Source: Pelethousia sp034933245 (GTDB lineage: Bacteria > Bacillota > Clostridia > Christensenellales > CAG-138). Taken from it: 64,000 bases of DNA. Of the stretch, positions 36,155 to 44,616 are shown piece after piece. Below the pieces are notes generated by a model. It searched no databases, was not told the origin of the DNA, and saw only the letters and a program-made list of their open reading frames with translations. How positions within the stretch are numbered: position 1 is the first letter of the stretch; each line of letters opens with the position of its first letter. The DNA lies in NCBI GenBank assembly GCA_034933245.1, contig JAYFNX010000015.1:33010-97009 (forward strand). Reading direction: 5' to 3'. The translations under genes were made by a program, and so were the position numbers.

Positions 36155-36799
36155 TTAACATTTTTCCAGGAAGCATTCGGCCAGGGTTTTTAATTGGTAA
36201 TACATGGTTACGGCGCCAGGGTCAAGATGCCCCACACCCTTTGTCGCCTGATAATATGCCCGCCCACGGATAGCCTCCATATCCTTGGTGCTCTCCATGC
36301 CACGCTTCGCCGCCTGCTCCATCCGAAGCAACGCTTCCCGTTCGCCCGTCCCTCCGTCCAAAGCAGCTTGCAATTCATGTGCCGCAGTGTGCAGGGTATC
36401 GATCATGGTCTTCATGCCGGGCCCCGAGTTGCCCCGTTTGCATATGCCGTCCAGCATCGCCAATAGGACCGCAGAGAGCGCCGGTACATCCATCGCTTCC
36501 CGGTCGCCAATCGCTTTTGCGGCGCTGATATAACCGCTGCCATAAAGCACACCCGAAGAGCCGCCGATGGTGCTCATCATAAGCATGCCGATTTTTTTAA
36601 ACATCTCGCAAAGAGGCATGCGCGCCAATTCATCCTGGCATTCTACCAGCTTTTGAAACCCCATATTCAGATTTGCCCAATGGTCCCCATCACCGGTAGC
36701 AGCATCAAGCTCCGAAATATAGTCTTTTTCTGTCTCAATCAATTTGGCTGCGCGCACGCAGTATTGCGCGTAATCGTTGCTATAAAAAGCAATGCTCAT
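36155..36799 (-). CDS. dhaL: dihydroxyacetone kinase L subunit (DhaL-like)
   Basis: This 214-residue DhaL/Dak2 protein has the ATP/ADP-Mg site aspartates in LDAATGDGDHWANLNMGF (about 31-48), plus GGSSGVLYGSGYISAAKA (about 78-95) and RAYYQATKGVGHLDPGAVTM (about 181-200). DhaL supplies the bound nucleotide that phosphorylates the DhaK-bound ketose. No DhaM-type phosphoryl donor is encoded here. It lies 144 bases after dhaK and 31 bases before iorA. Confidence 0.9.
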   Translation of the reverse strand: MSIAFYSNDYAQYCVRAAKLIETEKDYISELDAATGDGDHWANLNMGFQKLVECQDELARMPLCEMFKKIGMLMMSTIGGSSGVLYGSGYISAAKAIGDREAMDVPALSAVLLAMLDGICKRGNSGPGMKTMIDTLHTAAHELQAALDGGTGEREALLRMEQAAKRGMESTKDMEAIRGRAYYQATKGVGHLDPGAVTMYYQLKTLAECFLEKC

Positions 36800-36943
36800 T
36801 GTTTTAAGCCCTCCTTTTATAGATTTTTTGCGAAAAAATTCCCTAAGGCCTTACAAAAGGCAAGCAATGCTTGCTCCTATGCGTTCTTTTGCAGGCTTGT
36901 TCAGGGAAAGTGTGGCAACTATAGCGGTTGCCGCTCCGCTATT

Positions 36944-37927
36944 CTACTGTTTTAGCGCCGGCGTATGACAGGGTGCGTCAAGCAAGGTTTTCAGCTCATC
37001 ATCCAGCTTAAGCAAGCTGATGGAGCAGCCGGACATTTCCAGGGACGTCATGTAGTTTCCTACATAAGAACGATATACGCGAATACCCTTCGATTCCAGA
37101 TAGTCACATACGTCATTTTCAAGGATATACAACTCCATCAGAGGCGTCCCGCCCAAGCCGTTCACCAGAAGGGCCACTTCACTTCCAACGTAATCATAAT
37201 CATCCAGGATTTTCTCCACCAGCGTTTCGGCCACTTCCCGGGATGTTTTTATGGTAGTGCGGGCCACGCCGGGTTCGCCATGGATGCCCATGCCCACTTC
37301 GATTTCATCCGCTTCCAAATGGAATCCCGGTTTGCCAACGCCAGGCAGAATGCAGGGGGTCATGGCCATCCCCATGCTGCGCACGTTGTCGATTGTTTTT
37401 TGGGCGATGGCGGTCACAGCATCTAAATCGCCGCCATCAGCGGCCTTGGCGCCTGCGCATTTATGAACGAAGACCGTGCCAGCGATACCCCGGCGGCCTG
37501 TGGAATACAGGCTATCCGGCACGGCTACATCGTCCTTAACCACCACATGGTGCACGGAGATGCCTTCCATTTCCGCCAATTCCTCCGCCATGGAAAAATT
37601 CATAATATCGCCGGAATAATTCTTGATCACCAGCAGGACGCCTTCTCCTGCATTTGCAAGCCGTATCCCTTCCAGGATGCGATCCGGGCTGGGAGAAGCA
37701 AATACGTTTCCCGCTACCGCGGCGCTGAGCATGCCTTTGCCAACATACCCCGCATGGGCAGGCTCATGGCCGCTGCCGCCCCCTGCCACAATGCCCACTT
37801 GGTTGTCTTGCTTCTTTCGGCTAATCACTTCTGCGCCGGGCGTATAGACCAGTTCCGGATGGGCTTTCGCCATCCCCTGTAGCATCTGCGTTACAACATC
37901 TTCCGGTTTGTTGATTATTTTTTTCAT
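36944..37927 (-). CDS. dhaK: dihydroxyacetone kinase K subunit (DhaK-like)
   Basis: This 327-residue DhaK protein has the substrate-binding GGGSGHEPAHAGYVGKG (about 49-65) and the active-site His216 in MGIHGEPGV, which forms a hemiaminal with the ketose carbonyl. With DhaL and a donor it phosphorylates dihydroxyacetone or a related short ketose. The start overlaps the gntR stop as ATGA. Placement in an amino-acid fermentation cluster is unusual and suggests that a triose or related ketose is linked to this locus. Confidence 0.92.
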   Translation of the reverse strand: MKKIINKPEDVVTQMLQGMAKAHPELVYTPGAEVISRKKQDNQVGIVAGGGSGHEPAHAGYVGKGMLSAAVAGNVFASPSPDRILEGIRLANAGEGVLLVIKNYSGDIMNFSMAEELAEMEGISVHHVVVKDDVAVPDSLYSTGRRGIAGTVFVHKCAGAKAADGGDLDAVTAIAQKTIDNVRSMGMAMTPCILPGVGKPGFHLEADEIEVGMGIHGEPGVARTTIKTSREVAETLVEKILDDYDYVGSEVALLVNGLGGTPLMELYILENDVCDYLESKGIRVYRSYVGNYMTSLEMSGCSISLLKLDDELKTLLDAPCHTPALKQ

Positions 37928-38673
37928 AGTGGCAATCGCGTCAGATCTACGGTGTCATCCAGCTCCTGGCTCGCGCCCACAGCGGACAAATAGTCCCGGA
38001 TATCCCGTACGGACATCTCGTAAGCCTTTTGGCTATCATGCTGGGCAATCGCATCGACAATTGCGCGGTGCATTTCGATATCGAACTTGTAAACGGCATG
38101 TCCAGCGTAAATCTTCTTCGCATACTCCTCAAATAATTTTAATAATGAGCTTTCAATATAGGATAATACGGGGTTGTGGCAGCAATCGGCAACCATCTGG
38201 TGGAACCCCAAACCAATCTTTGTTTCCACCCCGTCTGTGCGGATATTTTCCTCGATATTGTCAAGGAACTGATAGAGTTTTTCGATATCCGCCTTTGTTG
38301 CCCGCTTTGCCGCCAGCGCTACCGTACTTGCCTCAAAAAACATACGGGCTTCGAACAGGCTAGAGAGATTGTTGTTATCAATCATGTCGGCAACCGTCGC
38401 ATAGTCGATCACTTCCCGGGCAGAATTATCCCGAACGAAATAACCGCTGCCTACGCGTGACTCGATATAGCCCAGCATAACCAAGCCCGTCATCGCTTCT
38501 CGCAAGGAGGGGTGGCTCACATTGAGCTGCTTTTCAAGCTGCTTCTGGGGAGGAAGCTTATCGCCTGGCTTCAGGGTGCCGTTTTCGATCATGGTGATAA
38601 TCTGTTCCGTAATAATCTCCGTCACGGACACTTTTTTCACCGGTATCAAACGAGCAGATCCGTTGTCATTCAT
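37924..38673 (-). CDS. GntR-family regulator (FadR subfamily, FCD domain)
   Basis: This 249-residue regulator has an N-terminal winged helix (SVTEIITEQIITMIENGTLKPGDKLPPQKQLEKQLNVSHPSLREAMTGLVMLGYIE, about 16-71) and a C-terminal FCD ligand domain rich in His and acidic residues. FadR-type regulators respond to small acids or sugars. It is the first gene of gntR-dhaK-dhaL-iorA-iorB-acs, overlaps dhaK by four bases, and probably controls that group. The ribosome binding site is AGAGAGG. Confidence 0.88.
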   Translation of the reverse strand: MNDNGSARLIPVKKVSVTEIITEQIITMIENGTLKPGDKLPPQKQLEKQLNVSHPSLREAMTGLVMLGYIESRVGSGYFVRDNSAREVIDYATVADMIDNNNLSSLFEARMFFEASTVALAAKRATKADIEKLYQFLDNIEENIRTDGVETKIGLGFHQMVADCCHNPVLSYIESSLLKLFEEYAKKIYAGHAVYKFDIEMHRAIVDAIAQHDSQKAYEMSVRDIRDYLSAVGASQELDDTVDLTRLPL

Positions 38674-38769
38674 GAAAAAACCTCTCTATGCTTATATTTT
38701 GACAGCCCTACCGCGTATCGTTTTAAAAGGGCCGGCCAAGCATGTTCAAATCGGGATCAAACGACTTTC

Positions 38770-39870
38770 TTATTTGCGCAGCGCCGCTTCCAGCTCGTCC
38801 AGCGTTCGTGCGTTCTGCTCAGGGGTACCGATTGTGATGCGGGCGCATGTAGGCCGGTTCTGCACCCCTAAGGGACGAATAATCACGCCTTTGCGAAGCA
38901 GCTTTTCAAACACATCCGCAGCGGACTGATGAAAATCCATGTAGACAAAGTTTGTTTCTGTGGGCAAATAGCTGACTCCCATAGCCTCCAGGCGCTCATA
39001 AAATTCCTTTTTGCCGGCAACGTTCACCTGTAGCGTCTTCTCCACAAAGACCGTATCGGACAAGGAGGCTAAGGCGCCGGCCTGCGCGGGACGATTGACA
39101 GGGAAGGGCTCCCGTACTTTCAGCATACCCCGGATAACCGCTTCATTTGCAATGGCATATCCCACACGAATGCCGCCCATTCCCATGATTTTTGAGAACG
39201 TGCGAAGGGCCACGACATTATCATGGGTGGCGACATACCGGGAGCAGTCGGGATAGTCGCTGCTTTCGGTATATTCAAAATATGCCTCATCAAACACGAT
39301 CAACACCCTCTTGGGAACCGTCTCGATGAGCTTTTCCACCTCGCACCGGTTGTTGTAAGTTCCGGTAGGATTATTGGGGTTGCAAACGAACAGGATTTTC
39401 GTTTTATCGGTTACCGCGTTTGCAAAGCCAGAAAGGTCTAACCGTTCGCCCTGGTTCATAGGAACCTCTATGCACTTTGCGCCCATCTTTCTCGCAATAT
39501 TGCCATATGCGGGGAACGTCAATTCGCCAAATACGACTTCGGAATCGGCATCCAAAAACGTCATGCCGATCATGGTTATGATATTGTCCAGGCCGTTTCC
39601 CACTACGATTTGGTTTGCTTTCACGTTATGCTTCTGTGCCAAGGCGGATACCAATTCAACACACAGGCTTTCCGGATACCGATTACCACTGTGCATGATC
39701 TCATCTATCATGGCAAGCTTTGCCAGCGGGGAGGTGCCGAGGGGATTTTCATTAGAGGCCATCTTAAGGATATCCTTAAGGCCATACTCCCGCTCTACCT
39801 CTTCCACAGGCTTTCCTGGCACATAATCTTTACATTTTAGAATGTTTGGCTTGATACTGTCCTGAATCAT
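38770..39870 (-). CDS. HisC-like PLP aminotransferase
   Basis: This 366-residue fold-type I aminotransferase of the histidinol-phosphate/aromatic aminotransferase class has the PLP Lys227 in ALRTFSKIMGMGG, Asp194 in IVFDEAYFEY, NPNNPTGTY (165-172) and a substrate-end Arg in CARITIGTPEQN (about 346). HisC-type enzymes act on histidinol phosphate and often on aromatic amino acids. No other his genes are nearby, while IorAB follows, so making an aryl- or imidazole-pyruvate from an amino acid is likely (inference). GGAGG lies 9 bases before ATG. It has its own AT-rich upstream gap of 132 bases after livF. Confidence 0.88.
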   Translation of the reverse strand: MIQDSIKPNILKCKDYVPGKPVEEVEREYGLKDILKMASNENPLGTSPLAKLAMIDEIMHSGNRYPESLCVELVSALAQKHNVKANQIVVGNGLDNIITMIGMTFLDADSEVVFGELTFPAYGNIARKMGAKCIEVPMNQGERLDLSGFANAVTDKTKILFVCNPNNPTGTYNNRCEVEKLIETVPKRVLIVFDEAYFEYTESSDYPDCSRYVATHDNVVALRTFSKIMGMGGIRVGYAIANEAVIRGMLKVREPFPVNRPAQAGALASLSDTVFVEKTLQVNVAGKKEFYERLEAMGVSYLPTETNFVYMDFHQSAADVFEKLLRKGVIIRPLGVQNRPTCARITIGTPEQNARTLDELEAALRK

Positions 39871-40002
39871 ACTTAATATCCTCCAGCTAATTTGAACCAG
39901 TCAACACCGATATGGATATCTATATATAATAGTCTGTTCATTCTATCACACACGCATCCATTTCGCACTATTTTAGGAAAATCCTCCTAATAATAACTGG
40001 CC

Positions 40003-40710
40003 CTACACACCCAAATACGCCTTGCGCACACTATCGTTTGCAGCAAGTTCCTTTCCCGTTCCGGACAACTCGATCATTCCGTTTGCAAGGACATAGGCGC
40101 GATCCGCCACGCCAAGGGCACGCACGGCATTTTGCTCCACCAGAAGGATCGTAGTTCCATCGGCGGCAATCTGGGTGATAATCTTGTACACTTCATCCAC
40201 GATTACCGGGGCAAGGCCCAAAGAAGGTTCATCCATGAGCAAAAGCTTGGGACGGGACATCAGAGAACGGGCGATTACCAGCATTTGCTGCTCGCCTCCG
40301 CTCATCAGACCTGCCTTTTGCGTACGCCGTTCGCCCAGAATCGGGAACTTATCATAATACTTCTGGATGTCGGCCTTGATGCCGGCGGCATCGTTGCGCG
40401 TATAGGCACCGGCCACCAGATTGTCCTCAATGGTCAGGTCCGGAAATACCTGCCTTCCTTCAGGCGTATGTGCAATGCCAAGCTTTACGACCTTATCCGC
40501 CTCCATGCCCAGGATACTCTTGCCGTTAAATTGAATATCTCCGGAGGTGGGGCAAACAAGGCCCGAAATGGATTTAAGGAGGGTGGATTTGCCCGCACCG
40601 TTATGGCCGACGATAGCGACAATCTCCCCTTGGCGCACCTCGATGTTTATATCGTGCAAGGCTTGAATCGGGCCATAATGCACATTGAGATTTTGAATGG
40701 AGATCAGCAT
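40003..40710 (-). CDS. livF: branched-chain/amino-acid ABC ATPase LivF
   Basis: This 235-residue ATPase has Walker A GHNGAGKST (about 35-43), signature LMSGGEQQML and Walker B LLLMDEPSLGLAP, with the LivF-specific LGIAHTPEGRQVFPDLTIEDNL block. It powers amino-acid uptake with LivG. It starts 2 bases after the livG stop with GGGAGGGAAATAAGC upstream. Confidence 0.93.
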   Translation of the reverse strand: MLISIQNLNVHYGPIQALHDINIEVRQGEIVAIVGHNGAGKSTLLKSISGLVCPTSGDIQFNGKSILGMEADKVVKLGIAHTPEGRQVFPDLTIEDNLVAGAYTRNDAAGIKADIQKYYDKFPILGERRTQKAGLMSGGEQQMLVIARSLMSRPKLLLMDEPSLGLAPVIVDEVYKIITQIAADGTTILLVEQNAVRALGVADRAYVLANGMIELSGTGKELAANDSVRKAYLGV

Positions 40711-40712
40711 GC

Positions 40713-41477
40713 TTATTTCCCTCCCAAATACGCTTTTATGACGAAATCGTTGGTCTGGATTTCTGCCGGCGTGCCCTCTGCGATTTTACAGCCGGTATCC
40801 ATTGCGACGATCCGTTGTGCTACGCGCATCATGACCTTCATGTTATGCTCGATCAGGATGATGGAAATTTGTTTTTCTTCCTTTATTGTTTGCACCAATT
40901 CCATCAATTCCTGGGCTTCCACGCTGTTCATGCCCGCAGTAGGCTCATCCAGCAGCAAAAGTTGCGGTTCACACATGAGCGCCCTGGCTAGTTCAAGCCG
41001 TTTTTGTTGGCCATAAGGCATGCTCCCGGCAATCTCCTGCCCCATATTCGCCAGGCCCACAAGCTTCAACGCTTGATGCACAAGCTGTTTGGCCTTATCT
41101 TCCTCGGCCTTGAACTTTGGGGTATGAAAGAGATTATCCATGAAATTCGTATCAATGTTGATGTTCTGTCCGATAAGAGCGTTTTCTTCCACCGTGAGGG
41201 CGTTGAAAATTCTAAGGTTTTGGAAAGTCCTCGCGATGCCCAATTTGGCCATCTCGCTCAGTTCCGATCCCGTAATATCCTTACCCCGGTAAATGAACGT
41301 ACCAGCGGTGGGCTTGTAGATGCCCGTGAGGGCATTGAAAAACGTTGTCTTTCCGGAGCCGTTAGGCCCAATGATGCCCAGTGTTTCCCCCGTGTTCACG
41401 TATAGCGACACATCGTCTACCGCATGCACGCCACCGAAATACATTTTTATTCCATTGGCCTCTAGTAGATGTTCCAC
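40713..41477 (-). CDS. livG: branched-chain/amino-acid ABC ATPase LivG
   Basis: This ATPase has Walker A GPNGSGKTT, the LivG block KLGIARTFQNLRIFNALTVEENAL, signature SMPYGQQKRLELARAL and Walker B LLLDEPTAGMN. I prefer GTG at 41477 (reading VEHLLEANGIKMYFGG) because GGGAGG lies 7 bases upstream; the in-frame ATG at 41498 has no site. It sits between the second four-gene cassette and livF. Confidence 0.92.
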   Translation of the reverse strand: MEHLLEANGIKMYFGGVHAVDDVSLYVNTGETLGIIGPNGSGKTTFFNALTGIYKPTAGTFIYRGKDITGSELSEMAKLGIARTFQNLRIFNALTVEENALIGQNINIDTNFMDNLFHTPKFKAEEDKAKQLVHQALKLVGLANMGQEIAGSMPYGQQKRLELARALMCEPQLLLLDEPTAGMNSVEAQELMELVQTIKEEKQISIILIEHNMKVMMRVAQRIVAMDTGCKIAEGTPAEIQTNDFVIKAYLGGK

Positions 41478-41573
41478 CGAAAATCCTCCCTTTGTCATAC
41501 TTTCATTGGTTGCGGCTCTCCTTTCCTGCCCAGCAGCAAAGGCTATATCCGTTCCCGCCGGGCTCTTGAACGC

Positions 41574-42092
41574 TCAGATGCCCTGTGCCAGCTTTAATCC
41601 AGCCTCATAATATGCCTTATCCTTTCGGGGGAAGGCATATCCAACGCCCCAGGGCATATATTGGAACACCCATGCGTTGATGTTGGCGAGGTAACTGCGG
41701 AAGCTATCGAGAATAGCGACAAGCTCCTCCTTTTGCAGGTTATCCATGATCTCGTTGAGGGTCTGTGTAAATTCATACTGTTTGCGCAAACCACAATAGT
41801 GGCCGAATTCGGAGGGCTGCAATACCCAAAACCGGGTCATCTGGCAAAGTTTCTCCATGGTGTTGTTTTCCTTCTTGGAAAGCTCGATGATAAAATAGCA
41901 CCAATCGGCAATATAATTCACATCCGCGCCCCCAAAGAACCAGGTGGTAAAAATCTGGTTGTCATTGGGTACGCCCGCGCCGCCCTTGCTGATGGAATAG
42001 CGAAATACATCCACTACGTCTCGCACGGGCTCCAACGTCGTCAGTTCGACCTCCCGGTCGATTTCAGCCTTTAATTCCTGCCAAGATTTCAT
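41574..42092 (-). CDS. cassette 2, helical protein B (unknown; Cucumopine_C-like?)
   Basis: This 172-residue protein has no signal peptide and looks mainly helical. Conserved with its copy at 45588-46100 are LEPxxDVxDVFRYSISKGGAG, DNQIFTTWF and NINxWVFQYxPWGVGYAFPRKDK. The type-A proteins share a looser version (D-V-x-x-VF-x-Y, WF-x-GA, INAW...Y..WG...AF). The roughly 170-residue size, and its position after a cyclophilin-like gene, resemble the C-terminal helical bundle of cucumopine-type opine synthases. That match is from memory and unverified. It lies 2 bases after its DUF3830-like partner and 97 bases before livG. No catalytic residues can be named. Confidence 0.7.
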   Translation of the reverse strand: MKSWQELKAEIDREVELTTLEPVRDVVDVFRYSISKGGAGVPNDNQIFTTWFFGGADVNYIADWCYFIIELSKKENNTMEKLCQMTRFWVLQPSEFGHYCGLRKQYEFTQTLNEIMDNLQKEELVAILDSFRSYLANINAWVFQYMPWGVGYAFPRKDKAYYEAGLKLAQGI

Positions 42093-42094
42093 GA

Positions 42095-42538
42095 TTATTC
42101 AACCTCCAAAAATTCCACAACGTACACTTCCTTTGTTCTGGTTGCGCTTTTCCACTGCAACTTGCCAACCTTTTTCAGAACATCCAGATCCGAATCCTGC
42201 ACTTGGGCAATGGGAACGTAAGTCCGCGTATCTACGCAAGCGTCGTATTTTGCCAGTACTTCCGTATTGCTGCCCTGGGGAAATAAGAGGGATATACGGC
42301 CAACAGGTGCATCCTGCATCGCTTCCTCGCTCAGATCGCTCGGCGCAATGGCAAAGGGCTGCTTCTTCAGATGCACAGACCGGTCGCGCAGCATCCAGCC
42401 GCCTACCATCTCGTGGCCTTGAATGGCCTTAATGGGCAGGTTGGCCAAAAGGGTATCCAAGGCGGCCCCGTTGGCCGCGATGCCGTTGCAGGTAACTTCA
42501 AGGCCCAGTTCGGGCCAACGCATTTTGAATTTCTTCAT
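42095..42538 (-). CDS. cassette 2, DUF3830-like protein B (cyclophilin-like)
   Basis: This 147-residue soluble protein resembles the DUF3830 cyclophilin-like family: it opens FKMRWPELGLEVTC, then ALDTLLANLPIKAIQGHEMVGGWMLRDRSVHLKK, a mid PVGRISLLFPQG strand, and a C-terminal ATRTKEVYVVEFLEVE strand. It is about 60 percent similar by eye to its copy at 46102-46548. DUF3830-like proteins are predicted small beta-barrels; some are fused to a helical bundle in opine synthases. It probably forms a complex with the helical product of the next gene, which starts 2 bases after its stop. Confidence 0.68.
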   Translation of the reverse strand: MKKFKMRWPELGLEVTCNGIAANGAALDTLLANLPIKAIQGHEMVGGWMLRDRSVHLKKQPFAIAPSDLSEEAMQDAPVGRISLLFPQGSNTEVLAKYDACVDTRTYVPIAQVQDSDLDVLKKVGKLQWKSATRTKEVYVVEFLEVE

Positions 42539-42562
42539 GGTAAAATCTCCTTCGATGTTTCC

Positions 42563-43084
42563 TCAAATATAGCTTTCAACATTGCGCATACCCATGTCCA
42601 GAAGTTCTTCCCTGGTGGGGATGCGGAAGGCCTGGCCGATGCCCCATTTCATATAATGGTGAATCCAGGCGTTCATGTTGGAGCCGTACAGATATAGGGA
42701 GTTCAGCAGTTGCAAAAGCGATTCGCTTTCCGAAATCCCTGCAATGCATGCCAGCACCTGCTCGGAGAACTTAGCAAACGTGGTCATGCCGCAAAGTTTG
42801 GCAGTACCCACCGCTTTGGGAAGAAGCAGACGGGTCATTTCCTTGATCTCTTCCATGGTATAGCCAGGTACACTGGCCAATTTTACGATGTTATATACGT
42901 AGTACGCGCCGATATAACGGCTAGCCGTAGCCCCTTCAAACCAGGGCGCCAGCATTAAGCCGCCGGTAGCTGCACCGGTTGTAAGGATTTCATACTTGAA
43001 GACCCGCAGCACATCTTCCGGAGGGGTTCTAAGGATACGCGCGTTTTCATCATCGATGCTTTTTTTCAGAACCTTCCAGTCCAT
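42563..43084 (-). CDS. cassette 2, helical protein A (unknown; Cucumopine_C-like?)
   Basis: This 173-residue predicted helical protein shares the block PWFEGATASRY, LLNSLYLYGS and the C-terminal MKWG...AFRIPTRxExxDM...ESYI with its copy at 46572-47093. Compared with the type-B proteins it has WFEGA where they have WFxGA and keeps INAW or MNAW plus a Y..WG motif, so all four helical proteins form one family. It starts 3 bases after the DUF3830-like A stop, implying coupled translation and a 1:1 partner. Function unknown. Confidence 0.7.
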   Translation of the reverse strand: MDWKVLKKSIDDENARILRTPPEDVLRVFKYEILTTGAATGGLMLAPWFEGATASRYIGAYYVYNIVKLASVPGYTMEEIKEMTRLLLPKAVGTAKLCGMTTFAKFSEQVLACIAGISESESLLQLLNSLYLYGSNMNAWIHHYMKWGIGQAFRIPTREELLDMGMRNVESYI

Positions 43085-43087
43085 AAC

Positions 43088-43540
43088 TTATTCCTCCACA
43101 TTCAAAAATTCGACAAATATCGGCTTCTTTTCGCTCATGGTGTTTTCCCAGAGCTGCGCACCCACTTCAAAAAGAATGGGCTTATCCTCATCTATCACTT
43201 CGGCCCAGGTTACATAGGACATGGGCTCGGTGACATAATCGAATTTACAGCTAAGGTTGGCAACGTTGCCCGTGGTCATGAAGAATGTAAACCGGCCTTT
43301 TGGCATCTCTACGATATCCTCAAGGGGGCATTCCTCTTGGATCCAGGAGCAAGGCTCCTTATCCATAGGCAAATTCAGCATGAACAGAGACTTGCCAGCC
43401 ACCACCGTAACCGTTTGCAGGCAGGATGTGGGAAGGTTCTTCAGGAACCAAGCGAAAATCTCTCGGTTGTGATGAATGGGTTCGACGCGGACCTGTTTAT
43501 TAAGTTCGCTCCATTTCATGATAAACCGCATGTTTTCCAT
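43088..43540 (-). CDS. cassette 2, DUF3830-like protein A (cyclophilin-like)
   Basis: This 150-residue protein has FIMKWSELNKQVRVEPIHHN, FAWFLKNLP, LQTVTVVAG, PKGRFTFFMTTGNVANLSC, TEPMSYVTWAEV and a C-terminal FVEFLNVEE. Its layout parallels the type-B proteins but it differs in having EPIHHNRE and a Trp-Ala-Glu block. Near-identical motifs occur in the product at 47097-47549. AGAGG lies 7 bases before ATG 43540. It opens the second cassette 57 bases after livM. Confidence 0.68.
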   Translation of the reverse strand: MENMRFIMKWSELNKQVRVEPIHHNREIFAWFLKNLPTSCLQTVTVVAGKSLFMLNLPMDKEPCSWIQEECPLEDIVEMPKGRFTFFMTTGNVANLSCKFDYVTEPMSYVTWAEVIDEDKPILFEVGAQLWENTMSEKKPIFVEFLNVEE

Positions 43541-43597
43541 TTTCTTACCTCTCTATTTTCTTATTTACTTCATAATTGCCCTGCCACAGGGCAGATC

Positions 43598-44614
43598 TTA
43601 TTGTTTCTTTTGGCATTGGGTGCGCAGCAGATAAGCGCGGATTTTCTCCTGGAAGCCGCCCTTTCCTGCAAAAGCACGGGAACCCATGATACCCTGCGGA
43701 CGGAACAGCATACACACGATCATGATGAAGCCGCCCACGCCGATGCGGTACTGGGCCAAGGGGCGGATGATTTCCGGCATGATCACAAAGAAGGTCGCTC
43801 CGATTATAGCGCCCGGCATGCTGCCAAGCCCGCCGATGATACACATCTGCATGATAAGCAACGATTCATCGAAGGTAAAGTTGGAGGGCCCTACAAACCC
43901 TATATAGTGCGCCATGAGGCTGCCCGCAAGGCCCGCGAAAAAGGTGCCGATACCAAATGCCAAAACCTTTTGTCGCTTGATGTTGATGCCCACGGAGCGC
44001 GCCCCGATCTCGTTGTCCCGCGTGGCCTGCAGGGCACGGCCAATCCTGGATTTTATCAGGTTGTTCAGGATGAGATACGTCAGGATCACGACGGAAAGCA
44101 TCAAATAAAAACTACGGGCAGGGGTATTGAATTGAAAGCCGAAAAACTCCGCCGGCGGAATGGCCGGAATGCCCATAGGTCCACGGGTAAGGCTTGTCCA
44201 ATTGTTCAAAATGGCGGTAAATACATTGGCAAAAGCGATGGTGATGAGGCTAAGGAAGTCCGTTTCCACCCGCAGGCAGGGGATGGCGATAAGCAAGCCG
44301 CAAGCTGCGGTAATAAAGCCCGCTGCCAGGAAGCAAACGCCAAAAGGCATCTGCAAATCCACGGAAATCAAAGCCGATGCATATGCGCCCACCCCATAAA
44401 AGGCCGCCATGCCCATGTTCAACATGCCCGTATAGCCGCTTATGATCATATTGCCCATAACTAGCACGCAATAGATGAGAATCGTGCTGCCCACACGCAG
44501 CACCATACCGCTGGCAATAAAGGGGAATACGATGAGCAATGCTAATAGGATACCCAGCAAAGGCCACTGATTCTTTTTCAAAAGAGCACCAATCTTCTTC
44601 TTATCCATACCCAT
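43598..44614 (-). CDS. livM: branched-chain/amino-acid ABC permease LivM
   Basis: This about 339-residue permease has around nine helices with the LivM features GYTGMLNMGMAAFYGVGAYASALIS (about 60-85), SRIGRALQATRDNEIGARSVGINIKRQKVLAFGIGTFFAGLAGSL (coupling loop, about 200-245) and GGLGSMPGAIIGATFFVIMPEI. I start at ATG 44614, 7 bases after GGAGAAGG; a GTG at 44620 overlapping the livH stop is the alternative. It pairs with LivH. Confidence 0.92.
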   Translation of the reverse strand: MGMDKKKIGALLKKNQWPLLGILLALLIVFPFIASGMVLRVGSTILIYCVLVMGNMIISGYTGMLNMGMAAFYGVGAYASALISVDLQMPFGVCFLAAGFITAACGLLIAIPCLRVETDFLSLITIAFANVFTAILNNWTSLTRGPMGIPAIPPAEFFGFQFNTPARSFYLMLSVVILTYLILNNLIKSRIGRALQATRDNEIGARSVGINIKRQKVLAFGIGTFFAGLAGSLMAHYIGFVGPSNFTFDESLLIMQMCIIGGLGSMPGAIIGATFFVIMPEIIRPLAQYRIGVGGFIMIVCMLFRPQGIMGSRAFAGKGGFQEKIRAYLLRTQCQKKQ

Positions 44615-44616
44615 GC

